Below, piece by piece: positions 8,856-18,266 of a stretch of DNA of 64,000 bases. Origin of the DNA: Micromonospora humi (GTDB taxonomy: Bacteria > Actinomycetota > Actinomycetes > Mycobacteriales > Micromonosporaceae); contig NZ_FMDM01000003.1 of assembly GCF_900090105.1 (NCBI RefSeq), positions 372,001 to 436,000 of the forward strand, written 5' to 3'. The translations under genes were made by a program, and so were the position numbers. Under the pieces are notes generated by a model, which saw nothing but the letters and a program-made list of their open reading frames with translations, searched no databases and was not told the origin of the DNA. Position 1 is the first letter of the stretch; every line of letters starts with the position of its first letter.

Positions 8856-10361
8856 ATGACCCCGGGGCTGAACCTCGCGCTGCTGGTGGGCGCCGCCGTG
8901 CTCCTGGTCGCGGTGGGCGCGGTGCGCTTCTCCACCCGGCTCGGCGTGCCCAGCCTGCTGGTCTACCTGGCGCTCGGCGTGCTCATCGGCGAGGCCGGCC
9001 TCGGCATCGAGTTCGACGACGTCGAGCTGACCCGGGTGCTCGGCTTCTGCGCGCTCATCGTGATCATCGCCGAGGGTGGGCTGAGCGCGCGGTGGAGCCT
9101 GCTGCGGCCGGTGCTCGGCCTGTCCGCCGTGCTCTCCACGGTGGGCGTGGTGGTGAGCATCGCGGTCGTCGGCGTGGTGGTGCACCTGCTGCTCGGCCTG
9201 GACTGGCGGTTGGCGCTGCTCTACGGCGCGGTGCTCTCCTCCACTGACGCCGCCGCGGTCTTCGCCACCCTGCGCCGGCTGCGCCTGCCGCCGCGCCTGG
9301 TGGCCACGCTGGAGGCCGAGTCCGGGATGAACGACGCCCCGGTGGTCCTGCTGGTGCTGCTGCTGTCCCGCGCCGGGGTGGCGGCCGCCCATCCGTGGTG
9401 GTACGAGGTGCTGCTGCTCGGTTACGAGCTGGGGGTCGGCGCGGCGGTCGGGGTGGGCGCGGGCCTGGCCGGCCGGTACGCGCTGCGCAGCGCCGCGCTG
9501 CCGTCGGCCGGGCTCTACCCGATCGCGGTGGTCGGCTTCACCGTCCTGGCCTACGCGGCGGGCTCGGCGCTGCACGCCTCGGGCTTCCTCGCGGTCTACG
9601 TGGCCGGGGTGCTGCTGGGCAACTCCCGCCTCCCGCACCGCCAGGCGATCCTCGGTTTCGCCGACGGGCTGGCCTGGTTGGCCCAGATCGGCCTGTTCGT
9701 GCTGCTGGGCCTGCTCGTCTCGCCGAGCCGGCTGGACGCCGCGGTGCTGCCGGCGGTGATCACCGGGCTGGCCCTGCTGCTGTTCGCCCGGCCGCTGTCG
9801 GTGGCGGTTTCCGCGTTGCCGTTCCGCGTCGGGTTGCGCGAGCAGCTCTTCCTCTCCTGGGCCGGCCTGCGGGGCGCGGTGCCGATCGTGCTGGCCACCA
9901 TCCCGCTGTCGCTGCGGGTGCCGGGGGCGGACCGGCTCTTCGACGCGGTCTTCGTCCTGGTGGTGATCTTCACGCTGCTCCAGGCCGGCACGCTCGCCCC
10001 GGCGGCCCGCCGGCTGGGGGTGACCGCGCCGGCCGAGGCGAGCGAGATCCTGCTGGAGACCGCCCCGCTGGAGCGGATGCGGGCCGACCTGCTCCAGCTG
10101 GAGGTGCCGTCCGGTTCCCGGCTGGCCGGGGTGCACGTGGACGAGCTGCGGCTGCCGGTGGGCGCCGCGGTCACGCTGGTGCTGCGCGACGGGGTCGGTT
10201 TCGTGCCCGGTCCGGACACCCGGTTGAAGGTGGGGGACAGCCTGCTCATCGTCGCCACGGCCGGGGTGCGGGACGCGGCGGAGCGCCGGTTGCGGGCGGT
10301 GAGCCGGCGGGGTCGCCTGGCCCGGTGGTTTGGGGAGTACGGCGAGGACCGCACCGGCTGA
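8856..10361 (+). CDS. K+/H+-type antiporter with C-terminal TrkA-C (RCK_C) domain
   Basis: This 501-aa CPA1-type (NhaP2/CvrA-like) cation/proton antiporter has about 12 hydrophobic segments over residues 1-385. They include the conserved LSSTDAAAVFATLRRL with the transport aspartate, and EAESGMNDAPVVLLVLLL, which holds the second acidic signature. SWAGLRGAVPIVLATIPL lies near the end of the membrane part. Residues about 400-480 form a TrkA-C regulatory domain (SRLAGVHVDELRLPVGAAVTLV). The ion, K+ rather than Na+, is inferred from the NhaP2-like layout. The start ATG 8856 lies 22 bases after the DUF167 stop. A small hairpin follows. Confidence 0.88.
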   Translation: MTPGLNLALLVGAAVLLVAVGAVRFSTRLGVPSLLVYLALGVLIGEAGLGIEFDDVELTRVLGFCALIVIIAEGGLSARWSLLRPVLGLSAVLSTVGVVVSIAVVGVVVHLLLGLDWRLALLYGAVLSSTDAAAVFATLRRLRLPPRLVATLEAESGMNDAPVVLLVLLLSRAGVAAAHPWWYEVLLLGYELGVGAAVGVGAGLAGRYALRSAALPSAGLYPIAVVGFTVLAYAAGSALHASGFLAVYVAGVLLGNSRLPHRQAILGFADGLAWLAQIGLFVLLGLLVSPSRLDAAVLPAVITGLALLLFARPLSVAVSALPFRVGLREQLFLSWAGLRGAVPIVLATIPLSLRVPGADRLFDAVFVLVVIFTLLQAGTLAPAARRLGVTAPAEASEILLETAPLERMRADLLQLEVPSGSRLAGVHVDELRLPVGAAVTLVLRDGVGFVPGPDTRLKVGDSLLIVATAGVRDAAERRLRAVSRRGRLARWFGEYGEDRTG

Positions 10362-10379
10362 TCTGCTAGCGTTCCCTTT

Positions 10380-10404
10380 GCCCCGATTACTGGCAGTTCG
10401 GGGC
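10380..10404 (+). terminator. Short hairpin after the antiporter gene
   Basis: GCCCCGA (10380-10386) pairs with TCGGGGC (10398-10404) around an 11-nt loop. It lies 18 bases after the antiporter stop and ahead of the promoter of the next gene. The stem is short, so this is a modest call. Confidence 0.4.
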
Positions 10405-10431
10405 GGAAACCCGGAGCGACGGTGCGGCACG

Positions 10432-10460
10432 TTGTCGGACGCCTGTACGTTCCGTATTCT
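10432..10460 (+). promoter_or_regulatory. Candidate promoter of the DksA-like gene
   Basis: TTGTCG (10432-10437), a 17-base spacer and TATTCT (10455-10460) make a good vegetative-type promoter in an otherwise GC-rich 220-base gap. Transcription would start near 10467, giving a leader of about 115 bases before the ATG at 10582. Confidence 0.55.
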
Positions 10461-10581
10461 TGCCAACCTCCGGAGTGCGCGGCGAGGTCGCCGTGTGCCC
10501 CGTTCCGTTCGCGGGGGACGCGCCGCTGCCCCCTGCCCACGTACCGTTTACCGCCGCGCCACGCGGCTGAGGGAGCTGACG

Positions 10582-11001
10582 ATGGCGAAGCCAGCCGACA
10601 CCAGTACCGCCGGCCGCAAGCCGGTGGCGAAGGCCACCCGCAGCGCGGCGGAGACCGAGAAGATCCGGGCCGCGCTGGCGGCCCGCCGGGACGAGCTCAA
10701 CGCCGAGTACGATCAGACGCTGAGCGAGATCACCGAGCTGCAGCGCGACCGGCTGACCGACTCGGCCGGGGACGACCAGGCCGACACCGGCACCAAGACG
10801 TTCGAGCGCGAGCAGGAGATCTCACTCGCCAACAGCATCAAGGAGCGGATCACGCAGGTCGAGCGCGCGCTGGAGCGGCTCGACGAGGGTGGCTACGGCT
10901 GGTGCGAGCGGTGCGGCAACCCGATCCCGGTGGAGCGGCTCGCCGCGTTCCCGTCGGCCACCCTCTGCGTGACCTGCAAGCAGCTGGAGGAGCGGCGCTG
11001 A
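10582..11001 (+). CDS. TraR/DksA-type zinc finger protein
   Basis: This 139-aa protein has a coiled-coil N-terminal half (about 20-100) and a C-terminal four-cysteine finger, CERCG with TLCVTC 17 residues later. The finger follows the family signature LDEGGYGWCERCGNPIPVERL. Such proteins insert a coiled coil into RNA polymerase in Proteobacteria; in actinobacteria the role of this short form is less clear. ATG 10582 was chosen because GGGAGCTGAC precedes it and the upstream extension (84 codons) looks non-coding and crosses the promoter. It lies just before lspA. Confidence 0.88.
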   Translation: MAKPADTSTAGRKPVAKATRSAAETEKIRAALAARRDELNAEYDQTLSEITELQRDRLTDSAGDDQADTGTKTFEREQEISLANSIKERITQVERALERLDEGGYGWCERCGNPIPVERLAAFPSATLCVTCKQLEERR

Positions 11002-11068
11002 CGTCCGCTCCCCGGCGGCCGAACGGCAGACGGTGACCGCCACCGTCGCGAGCGTCGATGGGGAGCAG

Positions 11069-11671
11069 ATGACCGCAGCACCGCCCGCCGGGCCCGGCAC
11101 CACCGAGACAGGCGCCGGCACGCCCCGCCGCAGGGCGGTCGGCCTGCTGCTCGGCATCTCCCTCGTCTCGCTCCTGGCGGACCTGGGCACGAAGCAGCTC
11201 GCCCTCACCGAGCTGCCCGGCCGGGAGCCGGTGTCGGTGCTCGGCGGTGCCGTCTACTTCACCCTCACCCGCAACAGCGGCGCCGCCTGGAGCATCGGCG
11301 CCGACCACACCTGGATCTTCCCGCTGATCACGTTCGCGGTGATCGGCTGGATCGGCTGGATGGCGCTGCGGCTGCGCTCGCTGCCCTGGGCGGTGTCGCT
11401 GGGCCTGGTGCTGGGCGGCGCGCTGGGCAACCTCACCGACCGGATCTTCCGCGCGCCCGGGCACTTCGTCGGCCACGTGGTCGACATGATCAGCCTGTTC
11501 GGCCCGTACGGCGAGCACTACCCGGTGTTCAACCTGGCCGACAGCTCGCTGTGCTGCGGCGTGGTGCTCGCGGTCTTCCTGGAGTTGACCGGCCGGCAGC
11601 GCGACGGCTCCCGGGCCCGCGCCGAGGCCGCCGCCGTCGACGCCCCGGCCGACGAGCGGGAGCGCGCGTGA
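11069..11671 (+). CDS. lspA: Lipoprotein signal peptidase LspA
   Basis: This 200-aa membrane aspartyl peptidase cleaves the signal peptide of prolipoproteins below the lipidated cysteine. Four transmembrane helices are visible. The conserved regions are [35 protein letters not shown] and VVDMI...[12 protein letters not shown], the last two holding the catalytic aspartates. The tail is charged and Ala-rich. I prefer ATG 11069, with GGGGAG five bases upstream, over GTG 11033, which has no ribosome site. The stop overlaps the rluD-like GTG start (GTGA). Lgt, the preceding step of the pathway, is at 47421. Confidence 0.93.
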   Translation: MTAAPPAGPGTTETGAGTPRRRAVGLLLGISLVSLLADLGTKQLALTELPGREPVSVLGGAVYFTLTRNSGAAWSIGADHTWIFPLITFAVIGWIGWMALRLRSLPWAVSLGLVLGGALGNLTDRIFRAPGHFVGHVVDMISLFGPYGEHYPVFNLADSSLCCGVVLAVFLELTGRQRDGSRARAEAAAVDAPADERERA

Positions 11672-12612
11672 CCGCCGGGTACGCCACCGGCGGCGACCAG
11701 CGCTCCCTGCCGGTCCCGGACGGCCTCGACGGCATGCGGCTGGACCAGGCGGTGTCCCGGCTCTTCGGGCTGTCCCGCACCGCCGCGGCGGCGCTGGTGG
11801 ACGCCGGCGACGCGCTGGTCGACGGCGTGGCCCGGGCCAACTCGCACAAGGTCAAGGCCGGCGCCTGGCTGGAGGTCACGCTGCCCGCCCCGGCCGCCCC
11901 GCCGACCGTGGTGCCGCAGGCCGTGCCCGGCCTGACCGTGGTCTACGCCGACGACGACATCGTGGTGGTGGACAAGCCGGTCGGCGTGGCGGCGCACCCG
12001 AGCCCCGGCTGGACCGGCCCGACCGTGATCGGCGGGCTGGCCGGCATCGGGCACCGGATCTCCACCAGCGGCGCCGCCGAGCGGCAGGGCGTGGTGCACC
12101 GGCTCGACGTGGGCACCACCGGGATCATGGCGGTGGCCAAGAGCGAGCTGGCCTACACCGCGTTGAAGCGGGCGTTCAAGGAACGCGAGGTGGAGAAGCG
12201 CTACCACGCCGTGGTGCAGGGCCACCCGGACCCGCTGCGCGGCACCATCGACGCGCCGATCGACAGGCACCCGCACCACGACTACCGCTGGGCGGTGGTC
12301 TCCGGCGGCAAGCCGAGCGTCACCCACTACGACACGATGGAGGCGTTCCCGTCGGCCAGCCTCCTCGACGTGCGGTTGGAGACCGGGCGGACGCACCAGA
12401 TCCGGGTGCACCTCTCGACGCTGCGGCACCCCTGCGTGGGTGACCTGACCTACGGCGCCGACCCGACCCTCTCGGCCCGGCTCGGGCTGTCCCGGCAGTG
12501 GCTGCACGCCCGGTCGCTGAGCTTCCGGCACCCGCGCACCGGCGAGGAGGTCACGTTCGTCAGCGACTATCCGGACGACCTGGCCCGCGCGCTGGAGATC
12601 CTGCGCGACTGA
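11668..12612 (+). CDS. RluA-family 23S rRNA pseudouridine synthase (RluD-like)
   Basis: This 314-aa enzyme isomerises uridine to pseudouridine in rRNA. An N-terminal S4 RNA-binding domain (about 17-75, [23 protein letters not shown]) precedes the catalytic domain. The catalytic aspartate is in [17 protein letters not shown], and [19 protein letters not shown] is the second signature. The domain order fits RluD. GTG 11668 overlaps the lspA stop by 4 bases; the open frame continues upstream only inside lspA. The lspA-rluD pairing is common across bacteria. Confidence 0.92.
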   Translation: MTAGYATGGDQRSLPVPDGLDGMRLDQAVSRLFGLSRTAAAALVDAGDALVDGVARANSHKVKAGAWLEVTLPAPAAPPTVVPQAVPGLTVVYADDDIVVVDKPVGVAAHPSPGWTGPTVIGGLAGIGHRISTSGAAERQGVVHRLDVGTTGIMAVAKSELAYTALKRAFKEREVEKRYHAVVQGHPDPLRGTIDAPIDRHPHHDYRWAVVSGGKPSVTHYDTMEAFPSASLLDVRLETGRTHQIRVHLSTLRHPCVGDLTYGADPTLSARLGLSRQWLHARSLSFRHPRTGEEVTFVSDYPDDLARALEILRD

Positions 12613-12614
12613 CC

Positions 12615-13472
12615 GTGAGCGACGACGACGCCGTGCCGCCGCGCCGCTCCCGGTCCGCCGTGCTGAGCTGGCTCGCGCTCGGGTGCGCGCTGGTGGTGCT
12701 GGTGGTCGCGGTGGCGCAGCGGCGGGACCGGCCGGTGGGGGACCGCACGGTCGGCGAGGTGACCCGCGTCGGGGTGGCCGACGGCGGTTCCGTCCCGGCG
12801 TACCTGCGGGCCGCCGGCGACGAGTTGGCCCGGCTCGACGCGCCGGACGGCTACGCCCTGGTCTCGTTCGGCGCCTACCTGACGCCGGCCCGGGTGTCGG
12901 CCACGCTGGCCGGCACGCCGGTGTCGGCGGTGGTCGCGCGGGTGCCGCTGCCGGGGCGGCAGACCGAGATCGTCCGGATCGCCGCACTGCGCCTGCCCGA
13001 CGACGTGGTCGGCGGGATGGTCGCGGTGGCCGGGCGCAAGGACCGGGAGGCCGCGGACTACCGGGCCCGCGCCGCCGCCCCGGCGGCCTCCGCCGATCCC
13101 GGGCTGCGGCGGCGGTACGAGACCGACGCGTCGGTCGCGGAACGCGAGGCGGCCGGCTACCGGAGCGGGTGCTCCTGCGTCTACGCCGCCGTGGTGCGCG
13201 GCGCCCCGGACGCGTTGCGCGCGCTCGCCACGCGTTCGGGCGTGCGGGTGGTGGACCCGGCGCCGGAGGTGATCCGGTTGGACCGGAGCGTGTTCACCCC
13301 GCCGCTGCCCGAGCAGCGCGACGTGGCCCGGCCACCGGCCGACACCGGGCCGGACGCCGGCGGCGGAATGGGCGATTCGTCGGAAGCTGCACCGACAGTG
13401 AGCGTGCCTTCACCGCCCGGTCGGCCGCGCGTCGCCGGTTCCGTCCCGCCCAATCCCGCTCCCACCTCCTGA
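12615..13472 (+). CDS. Uncharacterised single-pass membrane protein
   Basis: This 285-aa protein is not one I recognise. A basic N-terminus is followed by one hydrophobic helix (about 15-36, VLSWLALGCALVVLVVAVAQ). An extracytoplasmic domain of about 215 residues contains GYALVSFGAYLTPARVSATLAG and a CSC motif in GYRSGCSCVYAAVVRGAP. The last ~40 residues are rich in Pro, Gly and Ser. The start GTG 12615 is 2 bases after the pseudouridine synthase stop, so it is probably the last gene of the lspA operon. An anchored regulatory or surface role is possible but unproven. Confidence 0.7.
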   Translation: MSDDDAVPPRRSRSAVLSWLALGCALVVLVVAVAQRRDRPVGDRTVGEVTRVGVADGGSVPAYLRAAGDELARLDAPDGYALVSFGAYLTPARVSATLAGTPVSAVVARVPLPGRQTEIVRIAALRLPDDVVGGMVAVAGRKDREAADYRARAAAPAASADPGLRRRYETDASVAEREAAGYRSGCSCVYAAVVRGAPDALRALATRSGVRVVDPAPEVIRLDRSVFTPPLPEQRDVARPPADTGPDAGGGMGDSSEAAPTVSVPSPPGRPRVAGSVPPNPAPTS

Positions 13473-13589
13473 GACGCCCGGGCACGCGGCCGTCCGGCGG
13501 GTGCCACGGTGAGCAGAGCCACCGGGCGATGTGCGGCGCGGGGAGTGGTCCGAATAGGGTTTCGTTCGTAGCCTGTCAGGCGGAGATCG

Positions 13590-15191
13590 ATGGGCTGGGG
13601 GAGGGGCGAATCCTTGGACGGCAGCGAGACCGGCTGGGGTCGGCAGGGCGAGCCGGCACCGCGGTGGCGGGCGCTGCTCGACCGGGCCCGGCTCGGCGGT
13701 CGCGGCGCGGAGCACACCGACGCCGACCGGCGCGTCGAGGAGAGCCCGGTGCCGCCCCCCGACCCGCTGCCCCGCCGTGGCGCCGGCACCGGCTGGACCG
13801 GGCGCGCCGCCGCGGTCGGTCGGGCCGCCGACGGGTCGTACGGCACCGAGCCCGGCTACCGGGCCGAGGCCACCTTCCGGGTCGACCCGGCCTTCCGCGC
13901 CGACCCCCGCTACGACGGCGAGCCGGCCTACCGGGCCGAGCCGGCGTACCGCACCGATCCGGACCCGGCGGCCGAACCGTCCTGGCGCGCCGATCCGAGC
14001 TACGCGCCGGAACCCCGGGCCGAGCCGTCGTGGCGCGCCGAGCCGACCTACCCGGCGGAGCCGTCGGCGGAGCCGTCCTGGCGCGCCGACCCGGCCTACC
14101 CCGCGGAGCCCTCGGTCGAGCCGTCCTGGCGCGCCGACCCGGAACCGCGCGGGCGGGTCGAGGCGCCGGTCGAGTCGCGATACTCCCTTCTCGACGGCGG
14201 CTACCGCCCGGCGGCGCCCCCGCCGGAGTCCCGCTACGCCCTGCTGGACCGCGGCCGGTACCGGCCGGAGATCCCGGCGACGCCGGAGCAACCGGTGGTG
14301 CCCGCCCCGCGCCGGCCGGTGGAGGGCCGCCCGGGCCGGATCGACGCGGCGCGGGCGCGATGGCGGGCCGCCGAACCGGACGCCGAGCTGGAACGGGCCA
14401 CCGGGGTGCTCCGCCGCGAGCTGGGCACCCCCCGGGTGCTCGCCTTCGCCAACCCCAAGGGCGGCGTGCACAAGACCACCGCCACCGTGCTCGCCGCGGC
14501 CAGCGTGGGCAGCGTACGTGGGCGTGGCGTGCTCGCCTGGGACGACAACGAGCTGCGGGGCACCCTCGGCCTGCGCGCCGGCAGCGCCCGGCACGCGCGC
14601 ACCATCCGGCACCTGGTGCAGGATCTCGCGCAGATCGAGATCCTCGAGGGCGACACGCTGCTGTCGCACCTCGACGACTACCTGCGGCACGCCTCCGACG
14701 GCTCGTACGACGTGCTGGCCGGCGAGGAGAGCCCGCGCTTCGCCCAGCGGCTCGACCAGTTCACCGTCAAGCGGGTGCTGGAGCTGCTGCGCCGCACCCA
14801 CGAGGTGGTCTGCGTGGACACCGGCAACAACGTGGAGAGCCCGAACTGGCGCACCGTCATGCAGGCGGCCGACCAGCTCGTGGTCACCACCGTGCCGCGT
14901 GAGGACGCCGCCTTCAGCGCCGACTGGATGCTCGACCTGCTGCACGAGGTGGGCATGGGTGAGCTGGCCGACAACGCGGTCACGCTGATCTCCTGCCCGA
15001 CCCCGGGGCGCAGCGCGCTGCAGGACGACCTGGAGCGGCACTTCGCCACCCGCACCCGGGCGGTCGCCGTGGTGCCCTACGACCCGGCGCTGGAGACCGG
15101 CTCCTCGATCGAGTATCCCCAGCTCCAGGCGGAGACCCGCGCCGCCTGGCTGAAGGCCGCCGCGATGATGCTGGAGCCGTTCGCGCGCTGA
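13590..15191 (+). CDS. ParA/MinD-like ATPase with repeat-rich N-terminal extension
   Basis: This 533-aa protein has a long, probably disordered N-terminal half with a 16-residue repeat (128-187, WRADP motifs). The C-terminal half is a SIMIBI-type ATPase. The deviant Walker A is KGGVHKTT (290-297), with both the signature lysine and the P-loop lysine present but His in place of the usual Gly. A switch region is VLAWDDNELRGTLG, and EVVCVDTGNNVESPNW looks like Walker B. It may position cargo such as secretion or division complexes, but that is inference. ATG 13590 has GGCGGAG upstream; TTG 13614 with GAGGGG is an alternative start. Confidence 0.8.
   Translation: MGWGRGESLDGSETGWGRQGEPAPRWRALLDRARLGGRGAEHTDADRRVEESPVPPPDPLPRRGAGTGWTGRAAAVGRAADGSYGTEPGYRAEATFRVDPAFRADPRYDGEPAYRAEPAYRTDPDPAAEPSWRADPSYAPEPRAEPSWRAEPTYPAEPSAEPSWRADPAYPAEPSVEPSWRADPEPRGRVEAPVESRYSLLDGGYRPAAPPPESRYALLDRGRYRPEIPATPEQPVVPAPRRPVEGRPGRIDAARARWRAAEPDAELERATGVLRRELGTPRVLAFANPKGGVHKTTATVLAAASVGSVRGRGVLAWDDNELRGTLGLRAGSARHARTIRHLVQDLAQIEILEGDTLLSHLDDYLRHASDGSYDVLAGEESPRFAQRLDQFTVKRVLELLRRTHEVVCVDTGNNVESPNWRTVMQAADQLVVTTVPREDAAFSADWMLDLLHEVGMGELADNAVTLISCPTPGRSALQDDLERHFATRTRAVAVVPYDPALETGSSIEYPQLQAETRAAWLKAAAMMLEPFAR
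13971..14150 (+). repeat. 48-bp tandem repeats inside the ParA-like gene
   Basis: Three full 48-bp units (13971-14018, 14019-14066, 14067-14114) and a partial fourth (14115-14150) encode the 16-residue unit [A/V]EPSWRADPxYPAEPx. Just upstream (about 13858-13970) shorter, more diverged YRAEPxY motifs suggest older repeats of the same kind. The units keep frame and differ mostly at third bases and a few residues. Confidence 0.85.
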
Positions 15192-15239
15192 CCGCCGACC
15201 ACCGCCCCACGCCGCGCCCGCGCCTGAGAGGATCACCGG

Positions 15240-16160
15240 GTGAGCCCGGACACCCCTGATCCCGAGCGGACCGCCGACCGTCCCCGCACCGCCGGTCGCC
15301 CGCCCGCCGAGGCGACCCCGGCCGGGCCGCCCGCCGCGCCCGCGCGCCCGACGGAGGGGACGACCGGCACGGACGGGCCCGCCGGTCACCAGGGTCCGAC
15401 GGGACGGGCGCCCGGCGCCGAACCGTGGGCGGGTCATCCGCCGGGCCCGTTCGCGCCGTCGCCGGGGACGACCGTCGCGCGTCGCGGCGGCGGCCGGGCG
15501 GTGACGACGGCTCTCGGCGTGACGGCGCTGCTCACCGTGCTCGGTGTGCCGCTGGGGCTGCTCTGGGCGTGGCTGGCGCCGGGCACGCCGGTGCGGCAGA
15601 CCCCGGACGGCGCGGTCTACGCCGTTCCGCAGCCGGAGCAGCCGATCGCGGCCGACGGTTGGTTCAGCCTCCTCGCGCTCGGCTTCGGGGTCCTGACCGC
15701 CATCGCCCTGTGGGTGCTGTTGCGCCGCGGACGGGGCCCGTTGAGCCTGCTCGCGGCCACCCTGGGCGGCCTCGGGGCGGCCGTGGTGGCCTGGCAGGTC
15801 GGCCGCCGGATCGGGCTGGCCACGTTCCAGCGGCTGGTGGACACCGCGCCGCCGGGCACCGACTTCACCAAGCCCGCCGAACTGCGCGCCGGCGGCGTCG
15901 ACTGGTTCGGCCCGCTGCCCCTGCCGCACGGCAACCTGCTGCTCGCGGCGTTCGGCGCGGCCGTCACGTACACCCTGTTGGCCGGCTGGTCGCGGTGGCC
16001 GTCGCTGCGCCCGGAGCCGGAGCCCGACGGCGACTGGCCGCCCGGCCAGGGCGGCTGGCCCGCGCCGGGCGTCGGCGGCTACGGCCCGCCCGCGCCCGAG
16101 GGCGGGCGGACGCCGCCGCCGGGGATCAGTTCGGCGCCGGAAGACCCGCCAGCTCGCTGA
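15240..16160 (+). CDS. Uncharacterised actinobacterial membrane protein (DUF2567-like)
   Basis: This 306-aa protein has a long Pro/Thr/Ala-rich N-terminus (about 1-80), then four hydrophobic helices (about 85-110, 135-158, 165-185, 230-250). A short extracytoplasmic loop after the first helix holds GTPVRQTPDGAVYAVPQPEQPIAADGWF. This layout resembles actinobacterial DUF2567 proteins of unknown function; the family name is tentative. GTG 15240 has GAGAGGATCACCGG upstream. Its 3' end overlaps the convergent Lon-N-domain gene by 35 bases. Confidence 0.75.
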   Translation: MSPDTPDPERTADRPRTAGRPPAEATPAGPPAAPARPTEGTTGTDGPAGHQGPTGRAPGAEPWAGHPPGPFAPSPGTTVARRGGGRAVTTALGVTALLTVLGVPLGLLWAWLAPGTPVRQTPDGAVYAVPQPEQPIAADGWFSLLALGFGVLTAIALWVLLRRGRGPLSLLAATLGGLGAAVVAWQVGRRIGLATFQRLVDTAPPGTDFTKPAELRAGGVDWFGPLPLPHGNLLLAAFGAAVTYTLLAGWSRWPSLRPEPEPDGDWPPGQGGWPAPGVGGYGPPAPEGGRTPPPGISSAPEDPPAR

Positions 16161-16836
16161 GCGGCATCGGCACGGCCCGCACGTGGCGCAGCAGCGCCGT
16201 CTCCCGGTTGAGCAGGCGCAGCTCGGCGCGGAGCCGATCGGGGGTGTCGTCGATGGCGAGCAGCCGTTGCCGGTCGGCGACGGTCAGCGCGGCGGTCGCC
16301 GCGACCAGGTGCGACAGCACGGTCGGATCCTCCGGGAGCTGCTCGGAGATCTCCTCCTGCTCGGGTCGGATCAGGCCGAGGTAGTGCCGGAACACCGAGA
16401 TCACCCGCGCCGCCAGCATGTCGGCCACCTCGTCCGGGCCGTCCGGCTCGGGCAGCCACTCCACCTCGGCGGTGAGATAGGGCTCCGCGGCGTCGTCGAT
16501 CTCGGCGATGCGGAACCGCCGCCGGCCCACCGTGACGATGTCGAACCCGCCGTCGGTCAGCTCGGTGACCTGCCGCAGCTCGGCGGTGCAGCCCACCTCG
16601 TGCAGGGTGACCTCGCCGCCGGCCAGCCCGGCGGCGGCCCGCCCCGGCGGCCCGGCCTGCGCCACCTCCCAGCCGGCCTGGATCGCCACCACGCCGAACT
16701 CGCGGGGCGCGCCCTCGGGGAGCCCCACCAGGTGACGCACCAGCGCCTGGTAGCGCTCCTCGAAGATGTGCAGGGGAAGGACCAGCCCGGGAAAGAGGAC
16801 GGTCCCGAGCGGGAACACCGGCAGCCGTGCGCTCAC
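16126..16836 (-). CDS. LON peptidase N-terminal (substrate-binding) domain protein
   Basis: This 236-aa stand-alone Lon-N (PUA-like) domain protein begins with the family signature [27 protein letters not shown]. It continues with [30 protein letters not shown]. There is no ATPase or protease domain. The function of such single-domain proteins is unclear. I chose GTG 16836, where the domain starts directly, over an upstream in-frame ATG at 16884. A TACGCT box (16844-16849 on the minus strand) ends 7 bases before the GTG, fitting a leaderless mRNA. It converges on the upstream membrane protein gene with 35 bases shared. Confidence 0.88.
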   Translation of the reverse strand: MSARLPVFPLGTVLFPGLVLPLHIFEERYQALVRHLVGLPEGAPREFGVVAIQAGWEVAQAGPPGRAAAGLAGGEVTLHEVGCTAELRQVTELTDGGFDIVTVGRRRFRIAEIDDAAEPYLTAEVEWLPEPDGPDEVADMLAARVISVFRHYLGLIRPEQEEISEQLPEDPTVLSHLVAATAALTVADRQRLLAIDDTPDRLRAELRLLNRETALLRHVRAVPMPLSELAGLPAPN

Positions 16837-16843
16837 GTGATCG

Positions 16844-16849
16844 AGCGTA
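16844..16849 (-). promoter_or_regulatory. Leaderless -10 box of the Lon-N gene
   Basis: Read on the minus strand, TACGCT is followed by 7 bases and then the GTG at 16836. This matches TAnnnT placed so that transcription begins at or next to the start codon. Confidence 0.55.
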
Positions 16850-16930
16850 TCCCCCTCGCGCCCGGCCGGCGTGTCCCGGCTCACCGTCCCGGCGAGCGGG
16901 CGCGCCCGGCCGGGTCGGTCGGCGGCGGCC

Positions 16931-16936
16931 TAGACT
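16931..16936 (+). promoter_or_regulatory. Leaderless -10 box of hisD
   Basis: TAGACT (16931-16936) is followed by 7 bases and the hisD GTG (16944). No Shine-Dalgarno sequence is present. It probably drives the whole his operon. Confidence 0.6.
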
Positions 16937-16943
16937 CGCAGTC

Positions 16944-18266
16944 GTGCTGACTCGGATCGACCTGCGCGGCGGGGTACGCGACCCGCGCCGCCTGCTGCCC
17001 CGTGCCCAGCTCGACGTCTCCGTGGCGGTCGAGCGGATCCGTCCCCTCGTCGAGGCGGTCCGGGAGCATGGATACCCGGCGATCCGCGAGGCCAGCGAGC
17101 GGTTCGACGGCGTCTCCCCGGAGCACCTGCGGGTGCCGGTCGAGGTGATCCGCGCGGCCGAGGGCGAGCTGGACCCGCAGGTCCGCGCCGCGCTGCTGGA
17201 GTCGATCACCCGGGCCCGCAAGGTCCACGACGACCAGCGCCGCACCGACCACACCACCCGGGTGGTCGCCGGCGGCACGGTGACCGAGCGGTGGCTGCCG
17301 GTCGACCGGGTCGGTCTCTACGTCCCCGGCGGCCTGGCCATGTACCCGTCGACAGTGGTGATGAACGTCGTCCCGGCGCAGGCGGCCGGGGTGCGCTCGC
17401 TGGTGGTGGTGAGCCCGCCGCAGAAGGAGAACGGCGGCCTGCCGGACCGTCGGGTCCTGGCGGCCTGCGCGCTGCTCGGCGTCGACGAGGTGTACGCGGT
17501 CGGCGGCGCCCACGCGGTGGCCATGCTCGCGTACGGGGCCACCGTCGACCCGGCCGGTGAGCAGCGCTGCGACCCGGTCGACATGATCACCGGCCCGGGC
17601 AACATCTGGGTCACCGCCGCGAAGCGGCTGCTGCGCGGCGTGGTCGGCATCGACGCCGAGGCCGGCCCGACCGAGATCGCGATCCTGGCCGACCACACCG
17701 CCGACCCGGCGCACGTCGCCGCCGACCTGGTCAGCCAGGCCGAGCACGACCCGCTCGCGGCCAGCGTGCTGGTCACCCCGTCGGCCGAGCTGGCCGACGC
17801 GGTCGACGCCGAGCTGGCCCGACAGGTGCCGGCCGCCAAGCACGCCGAGCGGATCGGCACCGCGCTGCGCGGCGAGCAGAGCGGTGTGGTCCTCGTCGAC
17901 GACCTGGAGGCCGGGCTGCGGGTGGTCGACGCGTACGCGGCCGAGCACCTGGAGATCCAGACCGAGAACCCCCGCGAGTGGGCGTTGCGGGTGCGCAACG
18001 CCGGCGCGATCTTCGTGGGCGCCTGGTCGCCGGTGTCGCTCGGCGACTACTGCGCCGGCTCCAACCACGTGCTGCCCACCGGCGGCTGCGCCCGGCACTC
18101 CTCGGGCCTGTCCGTGCAGTCCTTCCTGCGCGGGGTGCACCTGGTCGAATACACCGAGCAGGCGCTGCGCGAGGTGGCCCCGCACGTGGTCACGCTGGCC
18201 GGCGTGGAGGACCTGCCGGCACACGGCCAGGCGGTCAGCGTCCGCTTCCCCGGGGGCGTGTCGTGA
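16944..18266 (+). CDS. hisD: Histidinol dehydrogenase HisD
   Basis: This 440-aa zinc enzyme oxidises L-histidinol to L-histidine in two NAD+-dependent steps, the last steps of the pathway. Typical motifs are [55 protein letters not shown] and [13 protein letters not shown]. The catalytic pair lies in [14 protein letters not shown], and [19 protein letters not shown] follows. GTG 16944 gives the usual actinobacterial N-terminus (LTRIDLRG). The frame extends upstream but contains the promoter. hisC begins inside its stop codon (GTGA). Confidence 0.97.
   Translation: MLTRIDLRGGVRDPRRLLPRAQLDVSVAVERIRPLVEAVREHGYPAIREASERFDGVSPEHLRVPVEVIRAAEGELDPQVRAALLESITRARKVHDDQRRTDHTTRVVAGGTVTERWLPVDRVGLYVPGGLAMYPSTVVMNVVPAQAAGVRSLVVVSPPQKENGGLPDRRVLAACALLGVDEVYAVGGAHAVAMLAYGATVDPAGEQRCDPVDMITGPGNIWVTAAKRLLRGVVGIDAEAGPTEIAILADHTADPAHVAADLVSQAEHDPLAASVLVTPSAELADAVDAELARQVPAAKHAERIGTALRGEQSGVVLVDDLEAGLRVVDAYAAEHLEIQTENPREWALRVRNAGAIFVGAWSPVSLGDYCAGSNHVLPTGGCARHSSGLSVQSFLRGVHLVEYTEQALREVAPHVVTLAGVEDLPAHGQAVSVRFPGGVS

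Noticed and set aside
13410..15929. 839-codon minus-strand open frame opposite the ParA-like gene
   Set aside because: Low-complexity Gly/Arg/Val sequence that mirrors codon bias of the real gene; no start signal.
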